Positions 13,253 to 19,924 of a DNA stretch of 20,962 bases are shown here, piece after piece. The notes below the pieces were generated by a model. The model had not been told where the DNA came from. It did no database searches and worked only from the letters and a program-made list of their open reading frames with translations. Location of the stretch: positions 1 to 20,962 of the IMG/VR virus record IMGVR_UViG_3300010400_000058, one strand, 5' to 3'. Origin of the DNA: a virus. A program made the position numbers and the translations under genes. How positions within the stretch are numbered: the stretch's first letter is position 1; every line of letters begins with the position of its first letter.

Positions 13253-13578
13253 CGATCGAGATCGGCAACGGCCCGATGCCCCACATTCCGCTCAAGAAGG
13301 AGTGCTGGCATTCGGGCTGCACGAATCTCCTCGAATGGCAGGTCGGGATCACCGTCTACGGTGTGCTCGACGGCGTGAAGTACCCCTGCCACTCCGAGAC
13401 GAGCGTCACAGTCTGCACCGAACACAGGAAGGACATCACCGTCGCGCACATGGTCACCGACGAGGGCTGGGTGATGATTTGCGCCGGCTTCCGACTCGCT
13501 CGGCGCCTCGAGCCCACGCGCGAGCTCACGGAGCTGCGGTTCCTTCCCATCCTCAATCTGCCGGGAGCGACCGCATGA
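13249..13578 (+). CDS. Cys/His-rich protein of unknown function
   Basis: A 109-residue protein from GTG 13249, coupled to the Lar-like gene by a GTGA overlap and preceded by GGAGG. The N-terminal half holds C-W-H-S-G-C (18-23), Y-P-C-H-S (44-48) and V-C-T-E-H (54-58), consistent with one zinc site. The C-terminal half is a mixed alpha/beta stretch with a V-M-I-C-A-G-F segment and ends E-L-R-F-L-P-I-L-N-L. I recognise no family. The Cys-x4-Cys start followed by a Cys-x2-His pair resembles small phage zinc-finger proteins of unknown function. Confidence 0.65.
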   Translation: MTIEIGNGPMPHIPLKKECWHSGCTNLLEWQVGITVYGVLDGVKYPCHSETSVTVCTEHRKDITVAHMVTDEGWVMICAGFRLARRLEPTRELTELRFLPILNLPGATA

Positions 13579-13682
13579 ACGACGCCCTAGTACCCCACCC
13601 CAGCTGTCGGGCCGGGCACGCTGTTCCATTCTCTCCCGCAACAGAGACCGGAGCCCGGCCCGAACTGGGTGGAGGCTTCTGA
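13575..13682 (+). CDS. Possible 35-residue peptide, doubtful
   Basis: The frame starts with an ATG overlapping the previous stop (ATGA) and ends in a TGA overlapping the next ATG (TGATG), so it would be perfectly coupled on both sides. Third positions are less G/C-rich than in neighbouring genes, and most of the frame lies inside a strong hairpin (13595-13672). It may be a leader peptide that lets ribosomes open the hairpin and reach the downstream start, or just a spacer. The peptide is Pro- and Gly-rich and has no recognisable motif. Confidence 0.3.
   Translation: MNDALVPHPSCRAGHAVPFSPATETGARPELGGGF
13595..13672 (+). promoter_or_regulatory. Long hairpin ending at the ribosome binding site of the 81-residue gene
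   Basis: TCGGGCCGGGC (13607-13617) pairs perfectly with GCCCGGCCCGA (13653-13663). Outside an internal loop, CCACCCCAG (13595-13603) pairs with CTGGGTGG (13665-13672), with one bulged C. Inside, CTGTT (13621-13625) pairs with AACAG (13640-13644). The GGAGG for the gene at 13682 begins at 13671, so its first two bases are in the 3' arm. A translational switch is the simplest reading. Confidence 0.6.
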
Positions 13683-13927
13683 TGGCCCAGGAGCGGTTGA
13701 CCTTGGATCGGATGCGCGAGCTCGTCGCGCAGCTCGAGCCGGTGATGGAGTCCTTCGACGGCTCCTTCGTCGAGCTCCAGGATGAGGCCGTCGCGCTCTG
13801 TAAGCGCCTCGAGCGTGAGTTCGTCTCGGACATCTCGAGCATCGAGGCCCTGCTCCTCGCGGCCCTGGTCAATCGGCTGAAGTATCACATGCGGCATCGG
13901 GAGATCGAGATGAGGAATCGGGCATGA
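13682..13927 (+). CDS. Small helical protein, function unknown
   Basis: An 81-residue protein from ATG 13682 with GGAGG 6 bases upstream. It is predicted almost entirely helical, with heptad-like hydrophobic spacing (L-D-R-M-R-E-L-V-A-Q-L, L-Q-D-E-A-V-A-L-C-K-R-L, I-E-A-L-L-L-A-A-L-V) and a basic R-H-R-E-I-E-M-R-N-R tail. No metal or catalytic motif is visible. Its start may be controlled by the hairpin in front of it, and its stop overlaps the next start (ATGA). Confidence 0.65.
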   Translation: MAQERLTLDRMRELVAQLEPVMESFDGSFVELQDEAVALCKRLEREFVSDISSIEALLLAALVNRLKYHMRHREIEMRNRA

Positions 13928-14037
13928 GCTTCGCCCTGGGCGTCTGGGTCGGCGCGAGCGTGGTGCTCGGGCTGTGGTTCGCCCGGTGGATGCTCTTCTG
14001 CCATTGCGAAGTCTGCGAGAAGCGGAGGGGCCGATGA
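13924..14037 (+). CDS. 37-residue membrane peptide with C-terminal cysteine motif
   Basis: The ATG overlaps the previous stop and its own TGA overlaps the next ATG. Residues 4-25 form one hydrophobic helix (V-W-V-G-A-S-V-V-L-G-L-W-F-A) and are followed by C-H-C-E-V-C and a basic K-R-R-G-R tail, which should stay in the cytoplasm. The Cys-x-Cys-x2-Cys cluster might bind metal. It is too short for family assignment; the double 4-base overlap and the clean membrane helix support it as a real gene. Confidence 0.55.
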   Translation: MSFALGVWVGASVVLGLWFARWMLFCHCEVCEKRRGR

Positions 14038-14270
14038 AGACCTTCGAGAAGATGTCCGACGCGGAGTGCAGGCAGCTCGAGATGCTGGCCTACAACGCCC
14101 AGTGTGCGGTCCACGGTCAGCCACTCGCCGATTGCGCGAATCAACGCCTCAGCCAAGTCAAGGCGGCGCGGCAGATGGATGAACGCTCGATGGCGTCGGC
14201 TCGGGCGTGGGAGAAGCAGGCAAACGAGTCTCGCCTGGAATTACAGAGATCAATCGAAAGGAGCAAGTGA
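14034..14270 (+). CDS. Small helical protein, function unknown
   Basis: A 78-residue protein from ATG 14034, overlapping the previous stop and preceded by GGAGGGG. The whole length is predicted helical and charged (M-S-D-A-E-C-R-Q-L-E-M-L-A-Y at 7-20; the last 30 residues are a likely coiled coil). Cysteines C12, C24 and C35 and H27 are scattered; C24-x2-H27 with C35 could make a weak metal site. No known family. The TGATG junction with the next gene indicates coupled translation. Confidence 0.6.
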   Translation: MKTFEKMSDAECRQLEMLAYNAQCAVHGQPLADCANQRLSQVKAARQMDERSMASARAWEKQANESRLELQRSIERSK

Positions 14271-14470
14271 TGGCGGCCAAATTCATCTGCGACGGCTGCG
14301 GGAAGGAAGCGCCTGCGGAGTACGTGCGGAACGGCGGCGCCGGCTGGTTCAAGCCCCGCTCCTGGTTCCAGCGCCAGGACGACGACGGACCGCAGGACGC
14401 ATGCTCGCGCGAGTGCGTGGAGAAGATCGCGAAGGAATCGGGCAAGACCGGTGTGGTCCTGCCCTTTTGA
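14270..14470 (+). CDS. Small zinc-finger protein
   Basis: A 66-residue protein from ATG 14270 with AAAGGAG upstream. The motif C-D-G-C-G-K (7-12) and the later C-S-R-E-C (45-49) give C-x2-C-x34-C-x3-C, the treble-clef or ribbon spacing of many short phage proteins that read as a zinc knuckle plus a closing helix. The middle region is aromatic (W-F-K-P-R-S-W-F). The function is unknown; a protein or DNA contact module is likely. Confidence 0.65.
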   Translation: MAAKFICDGCGKEAPAEYVRNGGAGWFKPRSWFQRQDDDGPQDACSRECVEKIAKESGKTGVVLPF

Positions 14471-14509
14471 ACGGAATGCAAGTACGGGGATTGTGAGGGA
14501 GGAGAGGCC

Positions 14510-15013
14510 ATGAGCGTCGATTCTACGGACCAGACCGTGAAGATCGAGGAACTGCGCGAGGCTGTACTGAAGATGGAATCCAAGGCGCCGGTGAAGGCCG
14601 ACGAGGAGACCAAGAAGATCGAGGCGCCGGCGAAGGCGAAGAAGGAAGAGCCGCTGCCTCCCGACCTCCCGGAGGACGTGAAGCGGCCGCAAAAGCTGAT
14701 CGAGGCAATCCACATGCGCCGCGAGATGCGCGCCCGGTTCGTCGCCGAGAAGCTCCGCCGCGGCGTGGAGATCGAGAACGAGCTGCGCCAGGCGGAGAAG
14801 GACCGCAACGCCCGCCTCGATGCCGTCGAAGCCCATGCCAAGGCGCAGCTGGACGCGATCGCGGCCGCCTATCAGGACCTGGGGCGCGAGCGGAAGGCCG
14901 AGCTCGATGCGCGTGATACCCAGATCGAGAAGGTAGATCTCTCCCTCGAGCAGCTCTGCAAGCAGCTCGACGCCGAGCTCGCCAAGCTGACGGGGAGGAA
15001 GGTGTCGGCGTGA
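14510..15013 (+). CDS. Coiled-coil protein, function unknown
   Basis: A 167-residue protein from ATG 14510 with GGGAGGAGAGG upstream. Residues 1-45 are Lys/Glu-rich and flexible with a K-A-P/K-K sequence. A short P-P-D-L-P-E-D segment follows, then a nearly continuous helix (about 65-165) with heptad spacing. It is probably an oligomeric, elongated cytoplasmic protein. No motif gives a function. The stop overlaps the next GTG start (GTGA), and the next gene also encodes a coiled-coil protein, so the pair may form a complex. Confidence 0.65.
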   Translation: MSVDSTDQTVKIEELREAVLKMESKAPVKADEETKKIEAPAKAKKEEPLPPDLPEDVKRPQKLIEAIHMRREMRARFVAEKLRRGVEIENELRQAEKDRNARLDAVEAHAKAQLDAIAAAYQDLGRERKAELDARDTQIEKVDLSLEQLCKQLDAELAKLTGRKVSA

Positions 15014-15570
15014 CGGAAGAGTTGAAGTCCATAACCGAGGCGGATCTCGCCAGGATCGAGGCGCTCGATGGATTGCGCGAGCAGACTCTTCGGGTCCGGG
15101 TGAGCAACGACGATCCCGCCCAGGTCCAGAACGTGAAGATCGTCTGCCAGCTGGCCGACGCCGTGCCGAGCCTGCTCGCCGAGGTGCGCCGGCTGCGCGG
15201 TCTGCAGCGGGTCACGATCGTACCCGCGTCCGGGCCGCTCCTTGGAAAGGAGGTGGTAGAGATCTTCGAGAGACAGCAAGCCACGATCCGCGAGATGCAG
15301 GAGAATAGGAACGAGTGGCGCAATCAGTTCTACGACGAGCGGGCCAGAAGGGACCGCGTCGACGCTGACCTCTTCTCCGCGAACGTCGAGATCGACAACC
15401 TGCGCAAGCGCATCGAGGACCTGACTGCCGAGCGGGACCACGAGCGCCACCAGAAGGAACTCCGACATCAGGCCTGGCTGGAAGCGACCGGCCAGGCCAA
15501 GCCCGTCCCGATGTGCCGGCCCGACGCGCTCGAGGACCTATTCCCCAGTGCAGAGGGGAGGCCGACGTGA
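15010..15570 (+). CDS. Coiled-coil protein, function unknown
   Basis: A 186-residue protein from GTG 15010, preceded by GGGGAGGAAGG and overlapping the previous stop. The first 60 residues are mixed and include a L-R-V-R-V-S-N-D-D-P-A-Q-V segment. Residues about 75-155 form a long charged coiled coil ending in D-H-E-R-H-Q-K-E-L-R-H-Q-A. The C-terminus is Pro-rich. It may partner the coiled-coil protein just upstream. I recognise no family and no enzyme motif. Confidence 0.65.
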   Translation: MTEELKSITEADLARIEALDGLREQTLRVRVSNDDPAQVQNVKIVCQLADAVPSLLAEVRRLRGLQRVTIVPASGPLLGKEVVEIFERQQATIREMQENRNEWRNQFYDERARRDRVDADLFSANVEIDNLRKRIEDLTAERDHERHQKELRHQAWLEATGQAKPVPMCRPDALEDLFPSAEGRPT

Positions 15571-15971
15571 AGAAGTGCTCGGCCTGCGCGCTCCATGCCG
15601 TGCATCTCCAGACACTCGCCCTCACGATCGCCGCGTCGGAGGGCCGGATCGAAGAATGCCGGCGGCTCAATCACATTCCCTACAAGCGCCTCGCGGGGAA
15701 GCATGACGTGTGCGTGAACTGCCTTCGTCACGGCTGGGCGACGATGGCCGTTCTCTCGGAGGTTCTCTCTCAACCGCAGGACCAGGCGGGGCGGCCGCTT
15801 CGGGGGCCGGAATCCGATCCCTCGAGGGATGGAGGCATTTGGGCGGCGGCGCAGACGCCGGAGGACCTCGCCTATGCCGGCCGCTGGCGGAAGATCCTCT
15901 GGGTGCTGGCCTTGATCGCATCGGCAGCCGCGTTCTTCGGTTTGTTGGTCTCGAGGTTTGGCCCTCGGTAG
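15567..15971 (+). CDS. Zinc-knuckle protein with C-terminal membrane anchor
   Basis: A 134-residue protein from GTG 15567, overlapping the previous stop (GTGA) and preceded by GGGGAGG. The N-terminal domain carries C-S-A-C (4-7) and C-V-N-C-L-R-H (49-55), so a C-x2-C/C-x2-C zinc site is likely. A flexible linker follows (about 68-105). The C-terminus has a single hydrophobic helix (about 110-130) with a short basic end. The protein would be a tail-anchored inner-membrane protein with a cytoplasmic zinc domain. No family recognised. Confidence 0.65.
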   Translation: MKKCSACALHAVHLQTLALTIAASEGRIEECRRLNHIPYKRLAGKHDVCVNCLRHGWATMAVLSEVLSQPQDQAGRPLRGPESDPSRDGGIWAAAQTPEDLAYAGRWRKILWVLALIASAAAFFGLLVSRFGPR

Positions 15972-15985
15972 TGCAGACGTCTGCA
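15972..15985. promoter_or_regulatory. 14-bp perfect palindrome, possible operator
   Basis: TGCAGACGTCTGCA is a perfect palindrome starting directly after the preceding stop, 25 bases before the HTH-protein start at 16011. Twelve of its bases recur at 12471-12482. The position fits an operator. Confidence 0.45.
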
Positions 15986-16010
15986 GTGGGAAGAGTGAGG
16001 GGACAGTGAG

Positions 16011-16259
16011 ATGGGAGCAAGAGAGATGGTCGACAAGCTTTTGGACTTTGATCCAGCGGAACAGAAGCCGGGCGACGTGCTGGTCGGGTGGAAGTCTCTT
16101 TCGGTCGCCACGGGATACTCCGAGGACACGCTGCAACGCTGCTGTGTGGCCTTGAAGATCGAGCTTCCGCGATGGGGAAGGCCGAGTCCGACGGCTCCGG
16201 TGTTCCTCCCGAGGGTGAAGGTGACGATCCTGCGGCGGCTGATTATGGGAGGTTTCTAG
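16011..16259 (+). CDS. Small helix-turn-helix DNA-binding protein
   Basis: An 82-residue protein from ATG 16011; ATG 16026 is an in-frame alternative and neither has a strong ribosome site. Residues about 26-55 (W-K-S-L-S-V-A-T-G-Y-S-E-D-T-L-Q-R-C) read as a MerR/excisionase-like helix-turn-helix, followed by a wing-like L-P-R-W-G segment and a F-L-P-R-V-K-V strand. It could be a late-gene regulator or a packaging factor, since it sits immediately before the phased repeats and the terminase genes. An operator-like palindrome lies just upstream, consistent with autoregulation, which is inference. Confidence 0.6.
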   Translation: MGAREMVDKLLDFDPAEQKPGDVLVGWKSLSVATGYSEDTLQRCCVALKIELPRWGRPSPTAPVFLPRVKVTILRRLIMGGF

Positions 16260-16260
16260 C

Positions 16261-16310
16261 TCTCCGCTTGTCACCGCTGCTCGCCGCTGCTCGCCGCTCG
16301 TCACCGCATG
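16261..16310 (+). repeat. Five tandem 10-bp repeats beside the terminase genes (candidate packaging site)
   Basis: The 50 bases divide into TCTCCGCTTG, TCACCGCTGC, TCGCCGCTGC, TCGCCGCTCG and TCACCGCATG, consensus TCnCCGCTnn. One unit is close to one helical turn, so all copies face the same side of the DNA. The last unit runs into the palindrome GCATGCATGC (16306-16315). Helically phased repeats next to a small terminase gene suggest a pac or cos recognition element. Confidence 0.6.
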
Positions 16311-16330
16311 CATGCACGTTTGCCCCCTTG

Positions 16331-16348
16331 ACAGGCACATTTGCCTGT
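16331..16348. promoter_or_regulatory. Inverted repeat overlapping a TTGACA hexamer
   Basis: ACAGGCA (16331-16337) and TGCCTGT (16342-16348) form a perfect 7-bp inverted repeat with a 4-base centre. It overlaps TTGACA (16328-16333), a perfect -35-like hexamer. No good -10 lies 16-18 bases downstream, so any promoter would need an activator. The next start is ATG 16362. Confidence 0.4.
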
Positions 16349-16361
16349 AAGTTCCGGGCGC

Positions 16362-16931
16362 ATGGACGCGAGCGACGGAGCCAATACAAACGGGAACGGC
16401 CACGCCGATCCCGAACCCGTCTCGCTGCCGTCCGCCGCAGCGGCCCCTTCGGGGGCCCCGGTTTCGGGCGCGATCGCCGCGCCTGCAGCCGGAGCTCCCG
16501 AACCTCTCATCGTGGTCGACGACGATGTCCGCGATGAGCATGGCCGCATCAGGAAGGGCAAAACCCTCAATCCCAAAGGCCGAGCGCCCGGAATCCCGAA
16601 CAAGAACACCGAGTTCTTGAAGCTCCTGACGAGCACGCAGCTTCGCGAAGTCTGGGCGATCGCGAAGAAGCTGGCCCTGAAGGGCGATGTCGGTCTCCTG
16701 GAATTCCTTCTCGAGCGCGCCCTCGTCAAGCTCACGCCGGAGGCCGCCGGCATCGTGATCAACAACAACCCGAGCGCGCACGCAAGCGCCGGCGCGAGTG
16801 CGACCGCCTCAACTCTGAATGATCGTCTTGAAGAACTCCGAGGAGACCCTGGAGTCCGCGATTCTTTCTGCGATCTCGTTGACCGGATCGCAGAGCGACG
16901 CGCAGCTAAGTCCGTCTCTCCTCGCAATTGA
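16362..16931 (+). CDS. DUF5681-like protein, candidate small terminase subunit
   Basis: A 189-residue protein from ATG 16362. The first 50 residues are Ala/Pro-rich and disordered. The segment G-R-I-R-K-G-K-T-L-N-P-K-G-R-A-P-G-I-P-N-K (about 63-83) matches the Gly/Asn-Pro-x-Gly-Arg signature of DUF5681-type phage proteins encoded directly before large terminases. A helical region follows (about 88-125), then an Asn/Ala/Ser-rich stretch and a final helix. Location and signature suggest a small terminase or packaging recognition role. The last 113 bases overlap the large terminase frame, and third-position G/C is lower there in this frame. No strong ribosome site is visible. Confidence 0.55.
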   Translation: MDASDGANTNGNGHADPEPVSLPSAAAAPSGAPVSGAIAAPAAGAPEPLIVVDDDVRDEHGRIRKGKTLNPKGRAPGIPNKNTEFLKLLTSTQLREVWAIAKKLALKGDVGLLEFLLERALVKLTPEAAGIVINNNPSAHASAGASATASTLNDRLEELRGDPGVRDSFCDLVDRIAERRAAKSVSPRN

Positions 16932-18363
16932 ATCAACCGGGGGCCGCTTGAGCAGGACTCGACTCTGGGCTCTCTTCGATCGGGTCGCGATCGCCGTTCT
17001 CCTCGGCTTCATCACGAACCTCCTCATCGAGGTCCCGCCGCAGCACGGGAAGAGCCAATACTGGTCGAAATATTTCCCCGCCTGGTACCTGCGGCATCGT
17101 CCGAATCATCGCATCATCCTGAGCTCCTACGCCGCGGGCTATGCCGCGGGCTGGGGCCGCGAGGCTCGCGACGTGGTCATGCGGAACTCCGGCCTCATCG
17201 GGTCCGACGTGCGCGACGATGTGGCCGGCGCCTCGGAGTGGAAGCTCGATGGCCATGAGGGAGGGATGATCACCTCGGGTTATGAGGGCGGCATCTCGGG
17301 CCGCCCCGCGGAGATCGCCATTGCCGACGATCTCATCAAGGATGCGGCAGCTGCGACATCGAAGCTCGAGAAGGACAAGATCTGGCTCTGGTGGCAGGAA
17401 GAGCTTTCATCTCGTCTACAGCAGGGCGGCATCCGGATCGTGATCATGACACGCCGGGCGGTCGACGATCCGATCGGCCGGATCCTCAAGCTCCATGAGT
17501 CCGGCAAAGAGAAATGGGTCCGTATTCGGCTGCCTGCGATCGCGGAAGAGGACGAGAGCCTGGCGGACCTGGTCGACGTCCATGGTCGACCGCTGAATCT
17601 CAAATGGTCGCGCAAGACGGGCGAGGCGCTCGTTCCTGAGCTTCACCCCATCGAGGGGCTTCTTGCGACGCAGAGCGCCGTCAATCCCAACACCTGGGCC
17701 GGCCTTTACCAGCAGCGCCCCTACCCGCGCGGGGGCGGCGATCTCAAGAGCGAGTGGTTCAAGATCGTTCGAGGGGATCCCGCATTCGCCACCCGCGTTC
17801 GGGCATGGGACTTGGCCTACAGCGAGTCGCCTACCGCGAAGCGGACCGCCGGCGTGATGATGACGAAGCGGCGCGAGGGCGAGTCGAACAAGTACCACAT
17901 CGCCGACGTCAACTTCGGCCGCTGGGGTCCGGGCATTCGGAACGAGAAGATCAAGCAGCAGGCCCAGATCGACGGCCGCGGCGTTCCTATCGTCTTTGAG
18001 GAAGAGCCCGGCTCGGGAGGCCCTGCCCAGGTGGACGAGCTGGTCCGACTGCTCGACGGGTGGACCGTGATCCGCTCGCGCGCCTCGAGGGGCGGTTCCA
18101 AGGAGCTCCGCGCAATGGCCATGGGCGGCCAGGCCCAGGTGGGGAACATGACTCTGCGCGAAGCTCCCTTGTGGAACGCCGAGTTCGCGGCCGAGGTCGA
18201 CAGCTTCCCCGGCGGACCGACCATCGACATGGTCGACGCGGCCGCGCACGCCTACAACTATCTCGCCGGCGAAGAGGTCGCCAGGATCCCCGCGAGCGCC
18301 CAGGTCATCCTCCCGGGCAAGCCCAGGCCCTTCTCGGGCGGCCCGCGGAGGTTTGGCCTATGA
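16819..18363 (+). CDS. terL: Terminase large subunit
   Basis: A 514-residue packaging motor and nuclease. ATPase: Walker A P-P-Q-H-G-K-S-Q (73-80), Walker B I-A-I-A-D-D-L (166-172), and motif III region I-M-T-R-R-x-x-D-D-P-I-G-R (209-221). The RNase H-like nuclease has D331 in R-A-W-D-L-A-Y, E394-E396 in V-F-E-E-E-P-G-S-G-G, and D473 in F-P-G-G-P-T-I-D-M-V-D-A. It acts with the portal during head filling and cuts the concatemer. ATG 16819 overlaps the upstream gene by 113 bases, and third positions in this frame are nearly all G/C from the start, which supports it. TTG 16948 would remove the overlap. The stop overlaps the portal start (ATGA). Confidence 0.93.
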   Translation: MIVLKNSEETLESAILSAISLTGSQSDAQLSPSLLAIESTGGRLSRTRLWALFDRVAIAVLLGFITNLLIEVPPQHGKSQYWSKYFPAWYLRHRPNHRIILSSYAAGYAAGWGREARDVVMRNSGLIGSDVRDDVAGASEWKLDGHEGGMITSGYEGGISGRPAEIAIADDLIKDAAAATSKLEKDKIWLWWQEELSSRLQQGGIRIVIMTRRAVDDPIGRILKLHESGKEKWVRIRLPAIAEEDESLADLVDVHGRPLNLKWSRKTGEALVPELHPIEGLLATQSAVNPNTWAGLYQQRPYPRGGGDLKSEWFKIVRGDPAFATRVRAWDLAYSESPTAKRTAGVMMTKRREGESNKYHIADVNFGRWGPGIRNEKIKQQAQIDGRGVPIVFEEEPGSGGPAQVDELVRLLDGWTVIRSRASRGGSKELRAMAMGGQAQVGNMTLREAPLWNAEFAAEVDSFPGGPTIDMVDAAAHAYNYLAGEEVARIPASAQVILPGKPRPFSGGPRRFGL

Positions 18364-19856
18364 AGAATTTCCTGAAGCGCCTCTTCTTGGCCAAGGAGAA
18401 CGATCCGAAGGAGGGGCCTCCCACCCAGTCGACGCTGCGGTCGAACTTTGCGACCATGCTCGCCGGGCAGTTGGCCGCCGAGGTCAAGCGGGTGATCGGC
18501 GTCTTCAACCCGCGCTATGTGGGGATGCGCGAGCATCTCCAGATGCGTCTCGATCCCGACGTCTCCTTCGCCCACGCGATCGTCCGGGCGCCTCTCATCA
18601 ACGCCCAGTTCACGGTCGAATCGAAAGACCCCATCATCAAGGCCGCGGTCGAGCAGGAGTTCAAGCGCAAATACCGGCGTATCGCGAAGGCCGGATCGCT
18701 TGCGCTGGGCTTCGGCTACCAGGTGGTCGAGAAGACCTACAAGCCCAAGCTGGTCACGGTCGAATACGGCGAGAAGCTGGGCGAGTCGGTGAGCAAGAAC
18801 CTCGGCACGAAGTGGTCGTTCGACAAGATCAAGGCGATCGATCCTCGGACGCTTTCGCTCGTGGTCGACGAGAAGACCGACACCTGGGCTGGCGTTCGGC
18901 AGAACTCGCTCCTCACGGGCAAGTCGAGCGACGAACTGGTGGGCCCGAAGCGCGTCGCTCTGTGGAGTTACCGATCGGAGGACGTCTTCCAGGACCTCCG
19001 CGGGTGGGGCAAGTTCGACGACGCCTACTCGCCGTGGTGGGAGAAGATCTTCTTCGAGCTCGCCCAAGGGCGCTACTACGAACGCCACGGCGATCCCATC
19101 CCCATCGGCCGCGCCGATGCGAGCTACATGCGGGGCAATGTGACGATGGACGGCTTCGAGTTGATGGAAGCCGTTCAGGCCGCCATCAAGCTCTCGGGCG
19201 GCGTGATCCTGCCGTCGATCCGCGACGACAAGGGGAACTTCAAGTTCGACCTGTCCTACCTGCTCGACGATCAGCGCGGCGACATGTTCCAGATCCCGAT
19301 CAATGCGCGGGCGCTGGCGATTCGCCGCGCCTTCTGGCTTACCGACGAAGTCGCCACGTCGCAGGATTCGGGCTCGCGTGCCCGTGCGACCGTTCATGCC
19401 GACACGCTTTCCGAAAGTCTGGAATCGATCCTCTACGACTTCTTCGAGGACTTCGTCAACCCGCAGTTCGTCGACGACTACGTCCTCTGGAACTTCGGCG
19501 AACAGGCGCTCGAGGAAAGCGATACGCGCCTCTGCCCATCGGGCCTGTCCGCCGGCATGAAGGACCTGCTCAAGGAGGTCCTCTTCAAGCAGATGGACGC
19601 CGAAGCGATGCAAGCCGCCGGCAAGCGCGTGCCTCTGGCCAAGATCCTGAACGGTCCCGCCATCATGAAGACCCTCGACCTCCCGCTGGTCAACGCCCAG
19701 GAGCTCGAGGAGCTCGAGAAGGAGCAGGCGGAAGAAGTCGCCAAGGGCGAAGAAGCAGCGAAGGCCCTTCAGGACGCGCCTCCGATGGACGATGCCGCGC
19801 GCAAGCAGGCCATGGACCAATTGAAGAATTTGGGCATCGCCGACCAGGGCGAATAG
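18360..19856 (+). CDS. Portal protein, Mu gp29 type (DUF935)
   Basis: A 498-residue protein from ATG 18360, overlapping the terminase stop. The order terL-portal and the sequence pattern fit DUF935: an early Y-V-G-M-R-E-H-L-Q-M-R-L-D-P-D-V segment, the F-G-Y-Q-V-V-E-K-T-Y strand (about 120), a central R-S-E-D-V-F-Q-D-L-R-G-W-G-K (about 201-214), W-W-E-K-I-F-F-E-L-A (about 223-232) and S-Q-D-S-G-S-R-A-R-A-T-V-H (about 339-351). The C-terminal 50 residues are Glu/Lys-rich helix. Twelve copies would form the head vertex pore. DUF935 portals occur in Mu-like and some non-transposing siphophages; no transposase is visible here. Confidence 0.88.
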   Translation: MKNFLKRLFLAKENDPKEGPPTQSTLRSNFATMLAGQLAAEVKRVIGVFNPRYVGMREHLQMRLDPDVSFAHAIVRAPLINAQFTVESKDPIIKAAVEQEFKRKYRRIAKAGSLALGFGYQVVEKTYKPKLVTVEYGEKLGESVSKNLGTKWSFDKIKAIDPRTLSLVVDEKTDTWAGVRQNSLLTGKSSDELVGPKRVALWSYRSEDVFQDLRGWGKFDDAYSPWWEKIFFELAQGRYYERHGDPIPIGRADASYMRGNVTMDGFELMEAVQAAIKLSGGVILPSIRDDKGNFKFDLSYLLDDQRGDMFQIPINARALAIRRAFWLTDEVATSQDSGSRARATVHADTLSESLESILYDFFEDFVNPQFVDDYVLWNFGEQALEESDTRLCPSGLSAGMKDLLKEVLFKQMDAEAMQAAGKRVPLAKILNGPAIMKTLDLPLVNAQELEELEKEQAEEVAKGEEAAKALQDAPPMDDAARKQAMDQLKNLGIADQGE

Positions 19857-19924
19857 GAGCGGACAAGACTGGCGTGATTCCACGACAGCGCCGCGGCTGA
19901 GAGAGAGCGAAGGAGACCGGAGCC

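Noticed and set aside
16328-16356. Complete sigma-70 promoter from TTGACA
   Set aside because: No acceptable -10 hexamer lies 16-18 bases downstream; kept only as an inverted repeat with a -35-like hexamer.
18258-19883. Long open frame on the minus strand (541 codons)
   Set aside because: It mirrors the portal gene codon by codon and has no recognisable domain.
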